A stretch of 64,000 nucleotides of DNA from Hymenolepis diminuta (Eukaryota; Platyhelminthes; Cestoda; Cyclophyllidea; Hymenolepididae). Location: assembly GCA_900708905.1 (NCBI GenBank), contig CAADRB010000022.1:1250916-1314915 (forward strand), read 5' to 3'. Below, piece by piece: positions 35,885-47,677 of this stretch. Each line of letters opens with the position of its first letter. Position 1 is the stretch's first letter. A program made the translations under genes and the position numbers. A model generated the notes under the pieces. It saw only the letters and a program-made list of their open reading frames with translations, ran no database searches and was not told the DNA's origin.

Positions 35885-36230
35885 TCAACCTGTTGGGGCC
35901 TAAATGCTGGGGTCACCAAATGCAAAGCTACAAAAAGTAAGCAAACAAAGGGTTGAGTTTAGCCAGTACTTTAATGAGACTTGGCGGGGAGAAAGAGGAC
36001 TGCGAAAGCAGAAGATAAAGGTATTTGGCTGAAGGATACTACAGTAAGGATTGACCAGTAGGAGTTGGAGAGGAGGGGAGAGTTTTTGGTCAGGGGAAGA
36101 TTTCTTCTGGGTACGTGGAGACAAAACGACGGTAGTTAGTTGAGATGGCCAAATGACATCATGTGGGTCCAGATGCGATTGTGAAGATCTGGTAAAACGT
36201 TTACTTATACTACAAAACACTCAAAAACTC
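35885..36230 (-). repeat. Dispersed pyrimidine-rich repeat, reverse copy
   Basis: The minus strand carries CT-rich sequence and ends GCATTTGGTGACCCCAGCATTTAGGCCCCAACAGG, comparable with AATTGGTGACC...CCAACAAG in the forward copies. TTGGTGACCCC followed by a purine-rich end can resemble the inner edge of an LTR next to a primer-binding site, hence the LTR suggestion. A 106-codon minus-strand frame here is attributed to the repeat. Confidence 0.45.
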
Positions 36231-36505
36231 ATGAAAATTAGACGGTGAAATATTTATTTAAGCATCTCAAATAAACGCGCATTAAACCTTACCACCTAAA
36301 AGTAGTTGAGAGCTTACCGCACTAGAAGCTTCAAGGTGAGTATATTAATCTGTCATTCTTAGTGGGATTCACAATCGTATTGAAATGTAATTTTTTACGT
36401 TGTCAACAATTGAAGAAACGATTTTATTGGACGTGACCAAAATAAGTATTTATTAAAGTATATCTTATAGGTAAGGCAGTATAGAAAGTCTGTTAGTTAC
36501 TGGTC

Positions 36506-36688
36506 GCTGATGAAGACGTAGTTATGTTCATAAGCCCACTTTCATTCATCATTCACTTTTGAAGAAATACGTGGCAATCATGGGAAGTGCTACGTTTCTA
36601 CCAGAAAATGTGAAGGATATTTTGCAACAGAGATGAATTTCAGTGGCGCTTGCTTGTACTTGAAAATTCTGGAGCGCTATATCAGAGG
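36506..36688 (+). pseudogene. Relic of SMYD exon 2
   Basis: Aligns along its full length with exon 2 of the SMYD4-like gene (50709-50901). Preserved blocks are GATGAAGAC, CACTTTTGAAGAAATAC, CATGGGAAGTGCTACGTTTCTACCAGAAAATGTGA and TTCAGTGGCGCTTGCTTGTACTTGAAAATTCTGGAGCG. Translated pieces include LLKKYVAIM, ATFLPENV and SGACLYLKILERYI. Frameshifts and stops interrupt it, and the flanking splice sites of the intact exon are not preserved. No copy of the other SMYD exons was found nearby. Same strand as the intact gene, 14 kb upstream. Confidence 0.8.
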
Positions 36689-37507
36689 ATATAATGAATG
36701 TATCACATTTTTAGGTAAAATAATGACGGGAATTAAAAAGGAAATAATAAAATAACCTCCTATTATTCTTCTATATAATTTTAACTAAAATGGGAAATTT
36801 GTTTTGGATCGTACCTGAAAAATTGTTGTTTTGTTTACTTAAGCCTGATTTTAAAGCGCCGTGTACAATTTTGAGTTTATTGCATGGGGTCGTATATTGT
36901 TTGGTGAGTTGCCTGTTTTCAAACACAAAGTGCCAATTTTAGGTTATCTTTTGTGTAATTGAGGTTATTTCATTGTTTTTAAATAATAATAGTAACCTCA
37001 GAGCATTATAATGTTCGATATTGCATGTTTAACATGTAAATGAAAGATTTTGATTAATCCTTCTTTCAAAATTGTAAAATCCCGTTGGTATTTTCTTCTC
37101 AATTTTCTGATACATTTACCTTTTTAACTGATACACTTTATCTTTCACGAAAGTTTATAGGTCTTCGAAGTCAACTTTATGATCTTACCAAAGGGATGTT
37201 TTCAACGTTGAATTTAGGTAAAATCGTTTGATGGAACGACGAGAAAGTAGCCCTAAAGTAAGGGGCCTTAATTTTTACAAGAACATCTAATTTTTACAGA
37301 AACCCTTTTTGCATGCATTTTAAAAGAGGTACTGCTAATTAAAAAGTTAATTTGAGTTGCGTTAATTAGGTAATTTTATTGTTTCTTTTTCTTCTTTTAC
37401 TTTGTATTTCGACTGACACGAAGATGAAAGTCTGCAAACTTTGTGACCTAAAATAATCATAAAAAGTTTGAGGCAAAGTGCTGGTAGGCCAATTGTGTGG
37501 ATGAACC

Positions 37508-38503
37508 ATTGTGATTCATACCATCAGTCCTCTCAGATCAGTTCAAATTGCATCAAACTGCTTCACCTTGATCCATCTAAGGCAGACTTTGACACAATTG
37601 CTACTCCATCGATTATAGGATGGAATATTAATAAAAATTAACAGTTTAGGTATGCTTCTTTGTTAGCCGACTATTTCTCTAACCTCAAATAACCTCCGTA
37701 AGCCTAATGTGATATTCCCTTTACTTTACTCTTCACTTTAAGCAGAAGCAATCATTTCGTTCCTCACTTTTAGAGATGTATATTGAATGAGATTCAGAAG
37801 CCCAGTAAGTTAAGTGGGGCTTAGTGTAGCTAATATTGGGGGCCATTCCGGGGGTTTGCCACCTTTAATCTCACTTTGTCCTGGATGGAAAGTAATGTCC
37901 TCATGTGCGAAATTGTATTACTTGATGATGGTAGAGCTTTGAGTCCTTCCTCTTATTTGTATGCCTTTGCAATACTGTTGGCGTATCTCCTTCTTGTCAG
38001 CCTAGCTTGTGGAAATCAGCAGTAGGGCACTTCAGTGTCAAGACATGGATCATAAGGAGGTGGCGATTAAACATTTAGGGATCTTTTCATCAATATGGTG
38101 TAAATTTGTATCCTCTCAAGATTAATGTTAAATGCCTTCACTCCAGTCTTTCGATGTTGCCTAGGCAGTCGAGGTGAGTGATTACATGAGGAAAGGGAAC
38201 GTGTGAAGTTGCCATTTTGTGGGTTGGGTGTGGGAAGTCTTGGGAAGAACACTTTAGCAAGCCTTTTCCGAGTCACTCATCTCGTGGTTCATGAGGGAGT
38301 TTTGTTTGCAACACGAAAGGGAGCCTTCGGCACGTTGTTATTGAGTAAAGTTGATGAGGTGTTAGTTGGTCTCAATGTGGTTAACTTCAGTGACCTTAGA
38401 ACGTGTCTCCGTTTGCCAAATAATGGATGCAGTTTTTCTTCAATCAGCCAGTTCAGTGTATGAGCGATCGTTTGGAATTTGGACTACTTTTCCTTACTGA
38501 AAA
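37508..38503 (+). repeat. Large inverted repeat, left arm
   Basis: 996 bp that reappear as the reverse complement at 46682-47677, also 996 bp. Comparing the first 550 bases by eye I found one difference (CAGTCC versus CAATCC). An 86-codon frame on the plus strand and a 70-codon frame on the minus strand translate identically in both arms, but neither resembles a known protein. Diverged homology continues on both sides: GATGGAACGACGAGAAAGTAG at 37230 pairs with the complement of 48130-48150. The arms enclose 8178 bp. Confidence 0.95.
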
Positions 38504-38569
38504 ATTTCCTATCTTCTTTTTATTTTAAATCTTTTGCTTTCGTCTTATTATTATTAAAACATTTTACCA

Positions 38570-38910
38570 TTTTACTGACGCAGTATAATAGTGAGTCAAA
38601 CAATTGGTAAAGGGGAGGGGATCTAAAATATGCAGAGGGCAACGTCAAGATATCAAACAGTTTTACTTCATTTGGTTTCTGTTCAAATTTTGCTTAATGT
38701 GCACTTAATGTTCCAAAATTCAAATCTCACCATTCGTTCTGGATTGCGGTAAAAGCTTGTCCGGGATGTTCAGTGCTTATTGACCGGTATTATTTGACTC
38801 ATAATGGTCGGTCTTGCGACATCGTTTCGTTTTTTCTTTAAACGGTAGAGAAGACGAAATTTTCTTACATGCAGTTTTAACGTGGCAAAGGTGGGATGGG
38901 AGGTAATTTT
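38570..38910 (+). repeat. Dispersed repeat family R1 copy
   Basis: Aligns with 63330-63660. Shared blocks are GGGGAGGGG, GCAACGTCAAGATATCAAACAGTTTTACTTCATTTG, AAAATTCAAATCTCACCATTCG, GGGATGTTCAGTGCTTATTGACCGGTATTATTTGA, GGTCGGTCTTGCGAC and GTGGCAAAGGTGGGATGGGAGG. About 340 bp, no coding frame, just inside the left arm of the inverted repeat. Confidence 0.7.
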
Positions 38911-39369
38911 AAGTTACGTAAGTTGTGTTCAACCGTAAATGTCATTAAAATTACTTTCATAATCAGCATATGAATTCAAATAGACTGTTGTCTTTTCATA
39001 ATTGTTGACCTTGTTAACGAATCAATAGTGTCAGCTAAGTGCGATGAATTGTTTTACTGATATTATCTAAAGTCGCAATATTATTGCAGTAAATGCAAAG
39101 AACAATTCCTAAAATCTCTTTAAAATATTTAACACAAATGCAATAAATAAATTATTAAAAGCAGCTTTTCCCAATTATGTGTGCCTGCTATGTAGACAGT
39201 TTTGTTTAAAACTAATGGAGGGGGAGTGGGAAGATTATTTATTCATGCGTAATGTAACGAAATTCATAGAAAAATATTCAAACGAAATTTAGTTAAGGGA
39301 GAAACAGCTTTTTCAAATTTGGTCCTGAGATGATCTGAGGTACATTGAAAACAATTGTGTTTAGATGAG

Positions 39370-39725
39370 GGTATATTTATTGCTTTAATCGTAAAGCACC
39401 TATAAGTCAGGAAATGGGGAGGGAAATGTGTGGGGCACATGTCGAGTCTACTGCGTAGCAGTTAGGAATGGGTTTAGGGATTGGTGCTAAAGAGAAAGCT
39501 AGTGGTATCGGAAATCCATGCTTTCTTTTGGGTCAGGAATGATATGAGGGAGAATGTGGAAGCTCGTGTCGGTGCTATAGGGAACGATATATGCACAGTT
39601 AGTCCACGGTGCAGGAATAAGTTGAGGTGGAGTTAGATGACTTGCGTCAAAACTAAAGAGAAGGATCATCATATTACTAATCCACACTTACCGTTAGGAG
39701 AGAGTTCAGTGAAGGTAAATTTGAA
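39370..39725. repeat. Degenerate purine-rich repeat, weakly related to 11180-11460
   Basis: GGAATGATATGAGGGAGAATGTGGAAGCTCGTGTCGGTG resembles GAATAGGCGGTATAGGAAATGTGGAAACAAGACCGTATCGAG near 11270, and purine-rich surroundings are common to both. The relation is weak and boundaries are uncertain. Confidence 0.3.
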
Positions 39726-40149
39726 GGATATTCGATGTTAAGCCTAAATCGAATCTGCGGGAGGGAGTTCCTTATAAAAGAAGCAAGACGTCTGGCAATT
39801 TCAGCAATTTCTCCGAGAAACATGGTTCCCCACCTATGTTCATTTACGTCATAGTTGTTATCATTTGCAACCCACCTTGTGGATCAGTGAGTCCTCATAC
39901 ATTGTTTATCAAGTCAAGTTCAACCTCAATCGCTGTAATGATCGACAGGTCGTCCTATTCACCCTCGACCATAAGATGAGTTTATAATTGTGAGAGTGCA
40001 AATTTTATCCAGAGTGTCTTCGCAGTCTTTTTCGATGTCATTAAGTTAGGAGTAAAATTAAATTTAAATCGATGTGCCTTCTGCTGCTTTTGTGCACTCA
40101 TAACCTAAGGTTAATTCTTTTTCCCTTTTATTGGTCAGATTTAAGCAGT

Positions 40150-40240
40150 ACAGCTGGATAATCCGCTCACTGGATGCGCACTGACTTCCCAGATTAGTAT
40201 GTCAACCAGTGCGCCACCATCGCACATTGAATTTCGAATA
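40150..40240 (-). mobile_element. tRNA-derived SINE fragment, reverse
   Basis: On the minus strand: GGTGGCGCACTGGTTGACATAC (A-box-like), AAGTCAGTGCGCATCC (degenerate B-box position), then AGTGAGCGGATTATCCAGCTGTACTGCTTA, which matches AGTGAGCAGAATGGCCAACTGCGCTGATTA at 61370. The body is truncated. Confidence 0.6.
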
Positions 40241-41479
40241 AAACTTTCTTCAATTATCTGTCCATCTCATAGAGGTGCCAATTCTCTGATATCACTGCCT
40301 ATTCTCCATTTTATATAAATGGAAAATTTAACTTTAAAATCATATTGCATTCCTTTTTACATCTATCGCATTTGTAGTTTGGTTGTTTTTTTTTAAATAA
40401 GCCCCGCTGGATATGGCTGAAGGACATTTGGAGGACAGCGTAATGGTAAGAAGTTACTGTCTCGAAGTTTTAAGAGATTGTGTGAGGACGGGTGAGCAAT
40501 CCTTTACTCGGAATATAAACATTATCGTTCATTTGTACTTAAAATGGTTCTGACACCACAATTGCGATTTGTGTCTTAACTAATCTGTTTGAAGAAAAGT
40601 TGTTTTGAAAGTGGCAAGTATTAGGTTGATTGAAAAATCGTTATTAATACCTTTATTAACTGCAAAATGTCTTATATTTTCAGTCAAATTCTGATTACGA
40701 AAAATCAGACATGATATTACTATGATCATCTGTGTTTCTTTAACAAATGTCTGAAAATTCTCAAACAAAATCGATTTTTGGGATCAGTGTTCTCTATTAT
40801 TTTTCATAATTCCCCATTCTTTTTTACCTATGTGTTTCCGCATATCTGCTGCAATATTTTTTCGATAAGTAAATCTTATTCGTTCTTGAAAGTGATCGGA
40901 AAGAAATTTTTATTGTTTTTAACTGCAAAACTTAAAAATGGCTTCAGTTCTTTATGCTAAATGTTAAGTAAATACAAAAATTATTTGTTTTATAGATGCC
41001 TCAAGGTAAGAGCAAGTTAATCGCCACGAGTCTGTATTGTCTTCCACCTCAGCCGAATTTAATTTTGTATTGCGTCGGATTTTATGGAAAACTAGAGATC
41101 ATACCAAACGCTAAAATGATTTCATTTATTGCATTCCCGTATCTTAATATCCTGGACAGTGTTGTCTCCCACATTCTGACGTGAAAGCTGTTGTACAAAT
41201 TATTAAAATTGTTATTAAAATTATCAGAAAAATACCAAACAGTGTGCGAGATGTTCATGCATTAAGGAGGAATAAATACACTGCAAATGGCAATCAAGGT
41301 TGATTTAAATTATCAAATATCGCTCGCTCTTATTTTTTTCTTCTCTTGTTATGAAAATACAAACAACAATCACAGTTGAGAACTAGAATCAATTTATCCT
41401 ATTTGAATTTGATTTCTACAGTAAATCGGCTTTAGTTATAGTATTGAGCTAGTCGTTATTAGTGATTCGGGATGAATTT

Positions 41480-41830
41480 ATTTTCTCAAGAGAGATAGGA
41501 GGACCTTGTAATATGAGGACGGCTAGCGTATCATGCTTCAAAACCCTTAAATATTCCACCAGCTATCTCCTTCTCGTTACTACGGATCTTCACAACACAA
41601 CAAGGTGGAGAGAAGGCAAGGCGGTAAAGAGCAGAGTGTGTAAGAAGAAAGATCAGAGATCAGGAGGATGAGATAAGTGTAGGTAGATGTATTGTTTATT
41701 ATGTGTTCACATTGGGTATTTATAGTTCACTTAAAATCGTCTTCAAGTCCTCGGCAGTTGGTCACAATGCATACGAAAACAAGGGATCGAAGCCAGATGT
41801 TTGGAGTGTCGGCAGGCTTTTCTGTTCAAA
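41480..41830. repeat. Degenerate dispersed repeat, pair of 11095-11470
   Basis: Shares the CTATCTCCTTCT...CAACAAGGTGGAGAGAAG block and following GTAAAGAGC / AGAGATCAG with the copy at 11095. A TATA-like GGGTATTTATAG lies at about 41715. This might be LTR-derived. Two small open frames here are not considered genes. Confidence 0.4.
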
Positions 41831-44800
41831 TTAAAATAGTTTTTTCTATAAATCAGTTACTGTGTTTGATATTTTACGCATGAAATTTCAAAATTATTAA
41901 CGTTACATGTTTTATAGAGTTTTTAAAGTTTCGACAAATTATTATCACACCATCGTAGTTGTGCGCATTTTCTGGAATTGGTGTTTGGCGGATTACAATA
42001 CTTACATTCTGAAAATTTCCCTCGCCTAGGCCTATTTTATGCATGTAGTGCGTTATGTCTGGAATTCCATCTTTAAGGCAATATTTAATAAGAAAATTTC
42101 AAATTGCACACATAATGTAAGAGCATGAAATGTTGGATTTGGTAAATTTTACCTTTGCCTACATTTAACATTAAAAAACTCTCTTTAATGAATTTACTAT
42201 AGCAAATTATTAGATGATCTCTCGATTAGTCAACTATTCATGCTTCTATGGTGAAGTGATGACCTTTCGAATGAAAATCAAGGAAAACGACATTCTTTGT
42301 AAATAAGTAGATTCAAATCGGGATCTTTCTTTCATCAGATTGTAATCAACCTGGTTATACGTGAAAAATGACAAAAATATACTTGTTTGGGGGCAAGGAA
42401 GTTTAAAAATGGCAATACGATTTGAAGAGGGTTCATTAGAGTCAGATTTCAGTCACTTCGTTCATATTTCATCCAAATAGTCGACTTCAGATCCGACTTT
42501 GGGCTGTCATATCTCTTTGACAAACTATAACAGCTTCATGTTTGTAAAAATTTTTCACAACTTTGATTTTTAAATTTAGAGCGCTACACTTATCATTTAT
42601 GTAATTTTTTCTTTTTCATTGATTTTCATTCTAAGGTCAAAATATGTGCCTGCGATAATAAAGTGCCTCGATTTACACGAATTTCTGTTTAATATGACTG
42701 ACATAAGTATAACAATCAGCGCTTTAATATCTAAATACACAATCAAGCTTTCAAATTGATCGTACATTTCATATACTTGCCTATGCTCCGTCATGGAGTT
42801 TCTCAAATTGGGAAAAAATGTGCAGATATTGTGGAATGATCTGGATTAGAAATGTCAAATGTACACCTTTCCGCATTTAAGTTGCCCTTAATTTTTTTTT
42901 AATTTTTACCATTGAGTAATCGATTTGGTATTCAACATTTACTCACTAACCTGAAGAGAGGCTATGATTTCAATCCAAATTTTTGGCGTTTCCGCTTATA
43001 GTAGTGGACATCCCTTGAATAAAGAGGATAATTGTATTTTTGAGAGTCGGTTCATTGTTAATGACAGCGATATTTAGCTAGCATTTTAAATATATACACT
43101 TCAGACCCCTTCCACCTATTAGGTACGTAGAAGAGAAATTCTATACTAAATGGGAATTAATTGCATTAAAGTGTAAAACGAGGGTATTTAGGGGAGTTCT
43201 GGTATGAAAACGATCTGATGAAAGTCAGTATAAAATTGCTTTATTGATAAACTGGCAATAGGAAATGAAGTTAGCACACATTAATTCGAAGATTTGTTCT
43301 GTGGAAAGTGTCCGTGATTTTTTCTAATGGGCACATTTTTAGAAGTTTGTAAGATGTTTAATGTCTGTTGTTTGAGTACGACGGCCTGAATACTGATAAA
43401 CGATTAAGCCGGCAATGCAAATGCCTTATGCTGTTACTTTTAAAAAGTTAATGATTTGTTTTACTTTGCCCTGGCTAGTTAGTTTACTCGAAATGAAAAA
43501 GTATCTCTGCTGTTTGTTTTGAATCTTATATTAAAGAATGTTATGACATATAATTTCATTTCATTTACACCCTGATTCCAATATGCATAAAGCTCTCATT
43601 GCAAAATGAAACAACTCGGAGTACAATAAGCTGAAATGATAGGTTTTTAACATCTTTGAAGTTTCGGTTAACTTCCCAAGATAACTATGAAAGTGTGGAT
43701 AGATACGTTGGAGCCACTGATATGATAAAATGGCACTCTATTTTTCCCATTGTCGACGGGAATTAACCAATGAGGTTGGCTATCTACGTCATCGGATGTG
43801 ATATAATGATTCTCGATCTCATGAACTTATCATGGAAAGACTTATCTAATTTACCTGTGTGACTATTTGCATGTCCTCTAGTTCTACCATTAAAATGATT
43901 CCATTAATTGATTTCAAGATCAAGAATTATTTAAGCAAAATGGATTTACTATACTGCATTGCATGATATTTCATCAAACTAGCTTATTTCCCATCGGGTC
44001 ATAGCCCGATTGTCACATGCATCATCTGTGTGCAGTCACATTTCTATTAGCCATAGCAACTATGCAAACTTCAGCATGAAGTTAACAAATTCGTCAGTAG
44101 ATGTAAAGGCAGTAGTCAAAGCACAAGTTCGCCCTTAATTTCGAGTGGTGAAACAATAGAAACCAATATCGAACTCCGTAAATCTCTAAATCACATTAAC
44201 ATTAAAATTAGTTCATATTAAAAGAAAATACAGAGATATCTAAATAGAGATAACTTAAATAAAAACACATTTTCAACCGCAGACACAAAAACATATTTAT
44301 ATTTTTGTGTCAGCAGAGCGTTCATTTACATCATTATCAAACATCTATCAAATAAATACTGAGGTTCCTAAATTAAGGTCGATTAACCCAAAAATGTTGG
44401 TCCTCATTTTGGTAAATTATACCAACTGTGAAAGTCACATTCCGGACTACCTATTACAACTTGTTTGAAATTTGTGTAACGTTGAAGCACAGTAAATAAA
44501 AAAGTGAAAAATATGTAAATAAAATTGATTTGAGCTCATGAATTGTCATGTGAGTTTCAGTACTGAATAATTCCAAATAATCAGCCTCAGTGCAACACTT
44601 GGATAGTAATGAGCTGATAAAGTCAATGGGAATGTTTTCCGCTGAAATGTTTCCGAAATAACCACTTGTCGCAAATAAAGCGCATGAAGCAGGATAAATA
44701 AAAGCCGTTTTAAAATTTGAAAATTACATCTTTAACCGGCACATTAAAGGTGCCATTTAATCCATTTCCTATTCACCCCTAACCCCACGACATTTATCAC

Positions 44801-46681
44801 ATAAAATGGCAAATGTACGTTCATCTAAAGTTTGGATAAATAACTCTGAATAGCTTATAGTAATAAATACAACAAGGAAGCTTACAAAGATATTAGTAAA
44901 GTTTATTATTTTGTTATCATTTTCCCAATCACCCAGTTAGAGAGTAATTTCAAAGAATTCCTAAAACGTGAAGCCTAATTCGAAGCCCAACTATTTAATA
45001 TAATCTGTAAAAGATAAACGAACTTGCATTAGGTCGGTTATGGTTAGGTTTAATGAGTTGAAATTCATTTCAAAACCCTCTAAATTAGACAGGCTTTTAC
45101 CAGGATATAGAAGCCTCTCGGATTTAAAATCAAGCCTTATACCTGAAATGTCCACAAATTGAAACCGTTTAAGTACCAAAGTGTCATAATAAACTTATAA
45201 TTAGTTCCCATGTGATTAATTCTGAGACTTTTTGTTGCAAGACCAACAAGAGATTAGTTCAAGTTGTAAAGAGGGCGAGTATCATAAAGCTTAGTTTGAA
45301 AAATGTCTACTGCCACTAATGAGCATTTTGTACTGGGGTTTGTGCAACTAATATTGAGAATTCGCAAACTGGAAAATAAGCACGGATGCTTCATAGGACA
45401 TTTATTCAAATCCATTTTCTATATGCGGAATCATGGCATTTTCTTATGTTTTTTTACTTAGACGACGGAAAAATGTCAGTGGGTCTGACACCTCTCACGC
45501 CTTTCACCATCAGAGTATGCAGGGTGAAATCGCTAAAAAACTCAAATAGGTGGGTTTCAAATCCAAATTTCACAGATGCGCCGACTTTAACTTTAAATAT
45601 TCAAACGAAAAAGGTTCAGCATTGCGCTTTTCTTAGCATCAGCAATAATTGTTCGCGATCGCTGAGAGGGATACGACAATCGGGATGAAGAAGTTTTCAA
45701 ACGTATTTAGGCCTATCACAATCTGAGCATTCTCGAACTAAACTATCGAAATTGTTTGCAGTTAAGACAAAGCAAAGCTCCTTCTTCCTGCTCCTTCAGT
45801 AATACCTAGATTTGTCCGAATTGAAATTGGCTCCATTTACAACCCTACTGAATAATTTTAAAGGTCAAACATCATTACTAATTTATCGTTGTCCAGATTA
45901 TGCTAAAGAAACAATACTGATAAAAATAGGAAAATTACATAAGTATCGGCTTAATAATCGGTTAATCTAGATGCAGAGTGTAATCGGAATCGCATTTCTA
46001 CAGATAAAAACAGATAAATGTCTAAGAAGCATATTTAATAGAGAAATCCCATAGAGAAATGACCGTAAAACGTAAACATCATATTAGAAAAGATTAAATC
46101 ACCATCGCTTGTGTTTTAATATAAATCACGCTCCTTGCGCCCTTAAATGTTGCTCAGGAAAAGAACATTGAAATGCATATTTATATAACTTAAATCGTCA
46201 ATAAGTTAAGATGTCACCTCGCAAGATTTACAAGGTTCCAAAAGACAATATGGCACTACAATCGCTTATTAGATAGTTCACCTCTTTAATAGTGGGACAA
46301 ATTCTCTTAAATCACAAAGGATTCTTCTATGCCTACACGTCGAAAAACAGCATTTTCACAAAATTAAGGACATCGGTTGAATAGAGAGGTAACTGTCAAC
46401 TGCGAAAGTCTTCCTCATCCATCCCAAATTATTATTATTACTAAAATTGAAAATTTTCTTGCTTTCGAAAAAGCTACAAGATGAAAACTGAAATCATACT
46501 TAAAAAAAACGCAATAGAAAACTGCTCTCCTGTGGATATTATGACAAAATTTTCGATTAATTTAAAAGTTAAAATGAGACGAAAGTAAAAGATCTAAGAT
46601 AAAAAACAGGGAATGAAGTACCACATAAGCACGGGAAATATCGTGAAAACTTTTAGGCTCCACCCTCATCTCTGTGCCAGC

Positions 46682-47677
46682 TTTTCAGTAAGGAAAAGTA
46701 GTCCAAATTCCAAACGATCGCTCATACACTGAACTGGCTGATTGAAGAAAAACTGCATCCATTATTTGGCAAACGGAGACACGTTCTAAGGTCACTGAAG
46801 TTAACCACATTGAGACCAACTAACACCTCATCAACTTTACTCAATAACAACGTGCCGAAGGCTCCCTTTCGTGTTGCAAACAAAACTCCCTCATGAACCA
46901 CGAGATGAGTGACTCGGAAAAGGCTTGCTAAAGTGTTCTTCCCAAGACTTCCCACACCCAACCCACAAAATGGCAACTTCACACGTTCCCTTTCCTCATG
47001 TAATCACTCACCTCGACTGCCTAGGCAACATCGAAAGACTGGAGTGAAGGCATTTAACATTAATCTTGAGAGGATACAAATTTACACCATATTGATGAAA
47101 AGATCCCTAAATGTTTAATCGCCACCTCCTTATGATCCATGTCTTGACACTGAAGTGCCCTACTGCTGATTTCCACAAGCTAGGCTGACAAGAAGGAGAT
47201 ACGCCAACAGTATTGCAAAGGCATACAAATAAGAGGAAGGACTCAAAGCTCTACCATCATCAAGTAATACAATTTCGCACATGAGGACATTACTTTCCAT
47301 CCAGGACAAAGTGAGATTAAAGGTGGCAAACCCCCGGAATGGCCCCCAATATTAGCTACACTAAGCCCCACTTAACTTACTGGGCTTCTGAATCTCATTC
47401 AATATACATCTCTAAAAGTGAGGAACGAAATGATTGCTTCTGCTTAAAGTGAAGAGTAAAGTAAAGGGAATATCACATTAGGCTTACGGAGGTTATTTGA
47501 GGTTAGAGAAATAGTCGGCTAACAAAGAAGCATACCTAAACTGTTAATTTTTATTAATATTCCATCCTATAATCGATGGAGTAGCAATTGTGTCAAAGTC
47601 TGCCTTAGATGGATCAAGGTGAAGCAGTTTGATGCAATTTGAACTGATCTGAGAGGATTGATGGTATGAATCACAAT
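46682..47677 (-). repeat. Large inverted repeat, right arm
   Basis: Reverse complement of 37508-38503 with the same length and no indel. Inside the pair, the sequences diverge right after the shared CCTTACTGAAAA, although TTTTTATTTTAAATCTTTTGCTTTCGTCT at 38517 still matches the complement of 46575-46610 imperfectly. Outside the pair, imperfect homology continues to about 48300. Confidence 0.95.

Larger units (their letters stand above)
35651..37507. other. Intergenic DNA after the G-patch gene
   Basis: Contains the repeat at 35885-36230, the SMYD exon relic and, from about 37150, the diverged outer flank of the inverted repeat. No other gene is supported. Confidence 0.5.
38504..46681. other. 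Spacer between inverted-repeat arms (8178 bp)
   Basis: No protein-coding gene recognised. Contents are an R1 repeat copy (about 38570-38910), a degenerate repeat (39370-39725), a reverse SINE head (about 40150-40240), another repeat (41480-41830) and long AT-rich stretches. The largest open frames are below about 100 codons and lack family resemblance. Confidence 0.6.

Noticed and set aside
38203..38463. 86-codon open frame, identical in both inverted-repeat arms (also 46722-46982)
   Set aside because: Identity follows from the duplicated DNA itself. The minus strand is open as well, no domain is recognisable and there is no sign of splice or start context, so a gene call is not justified.
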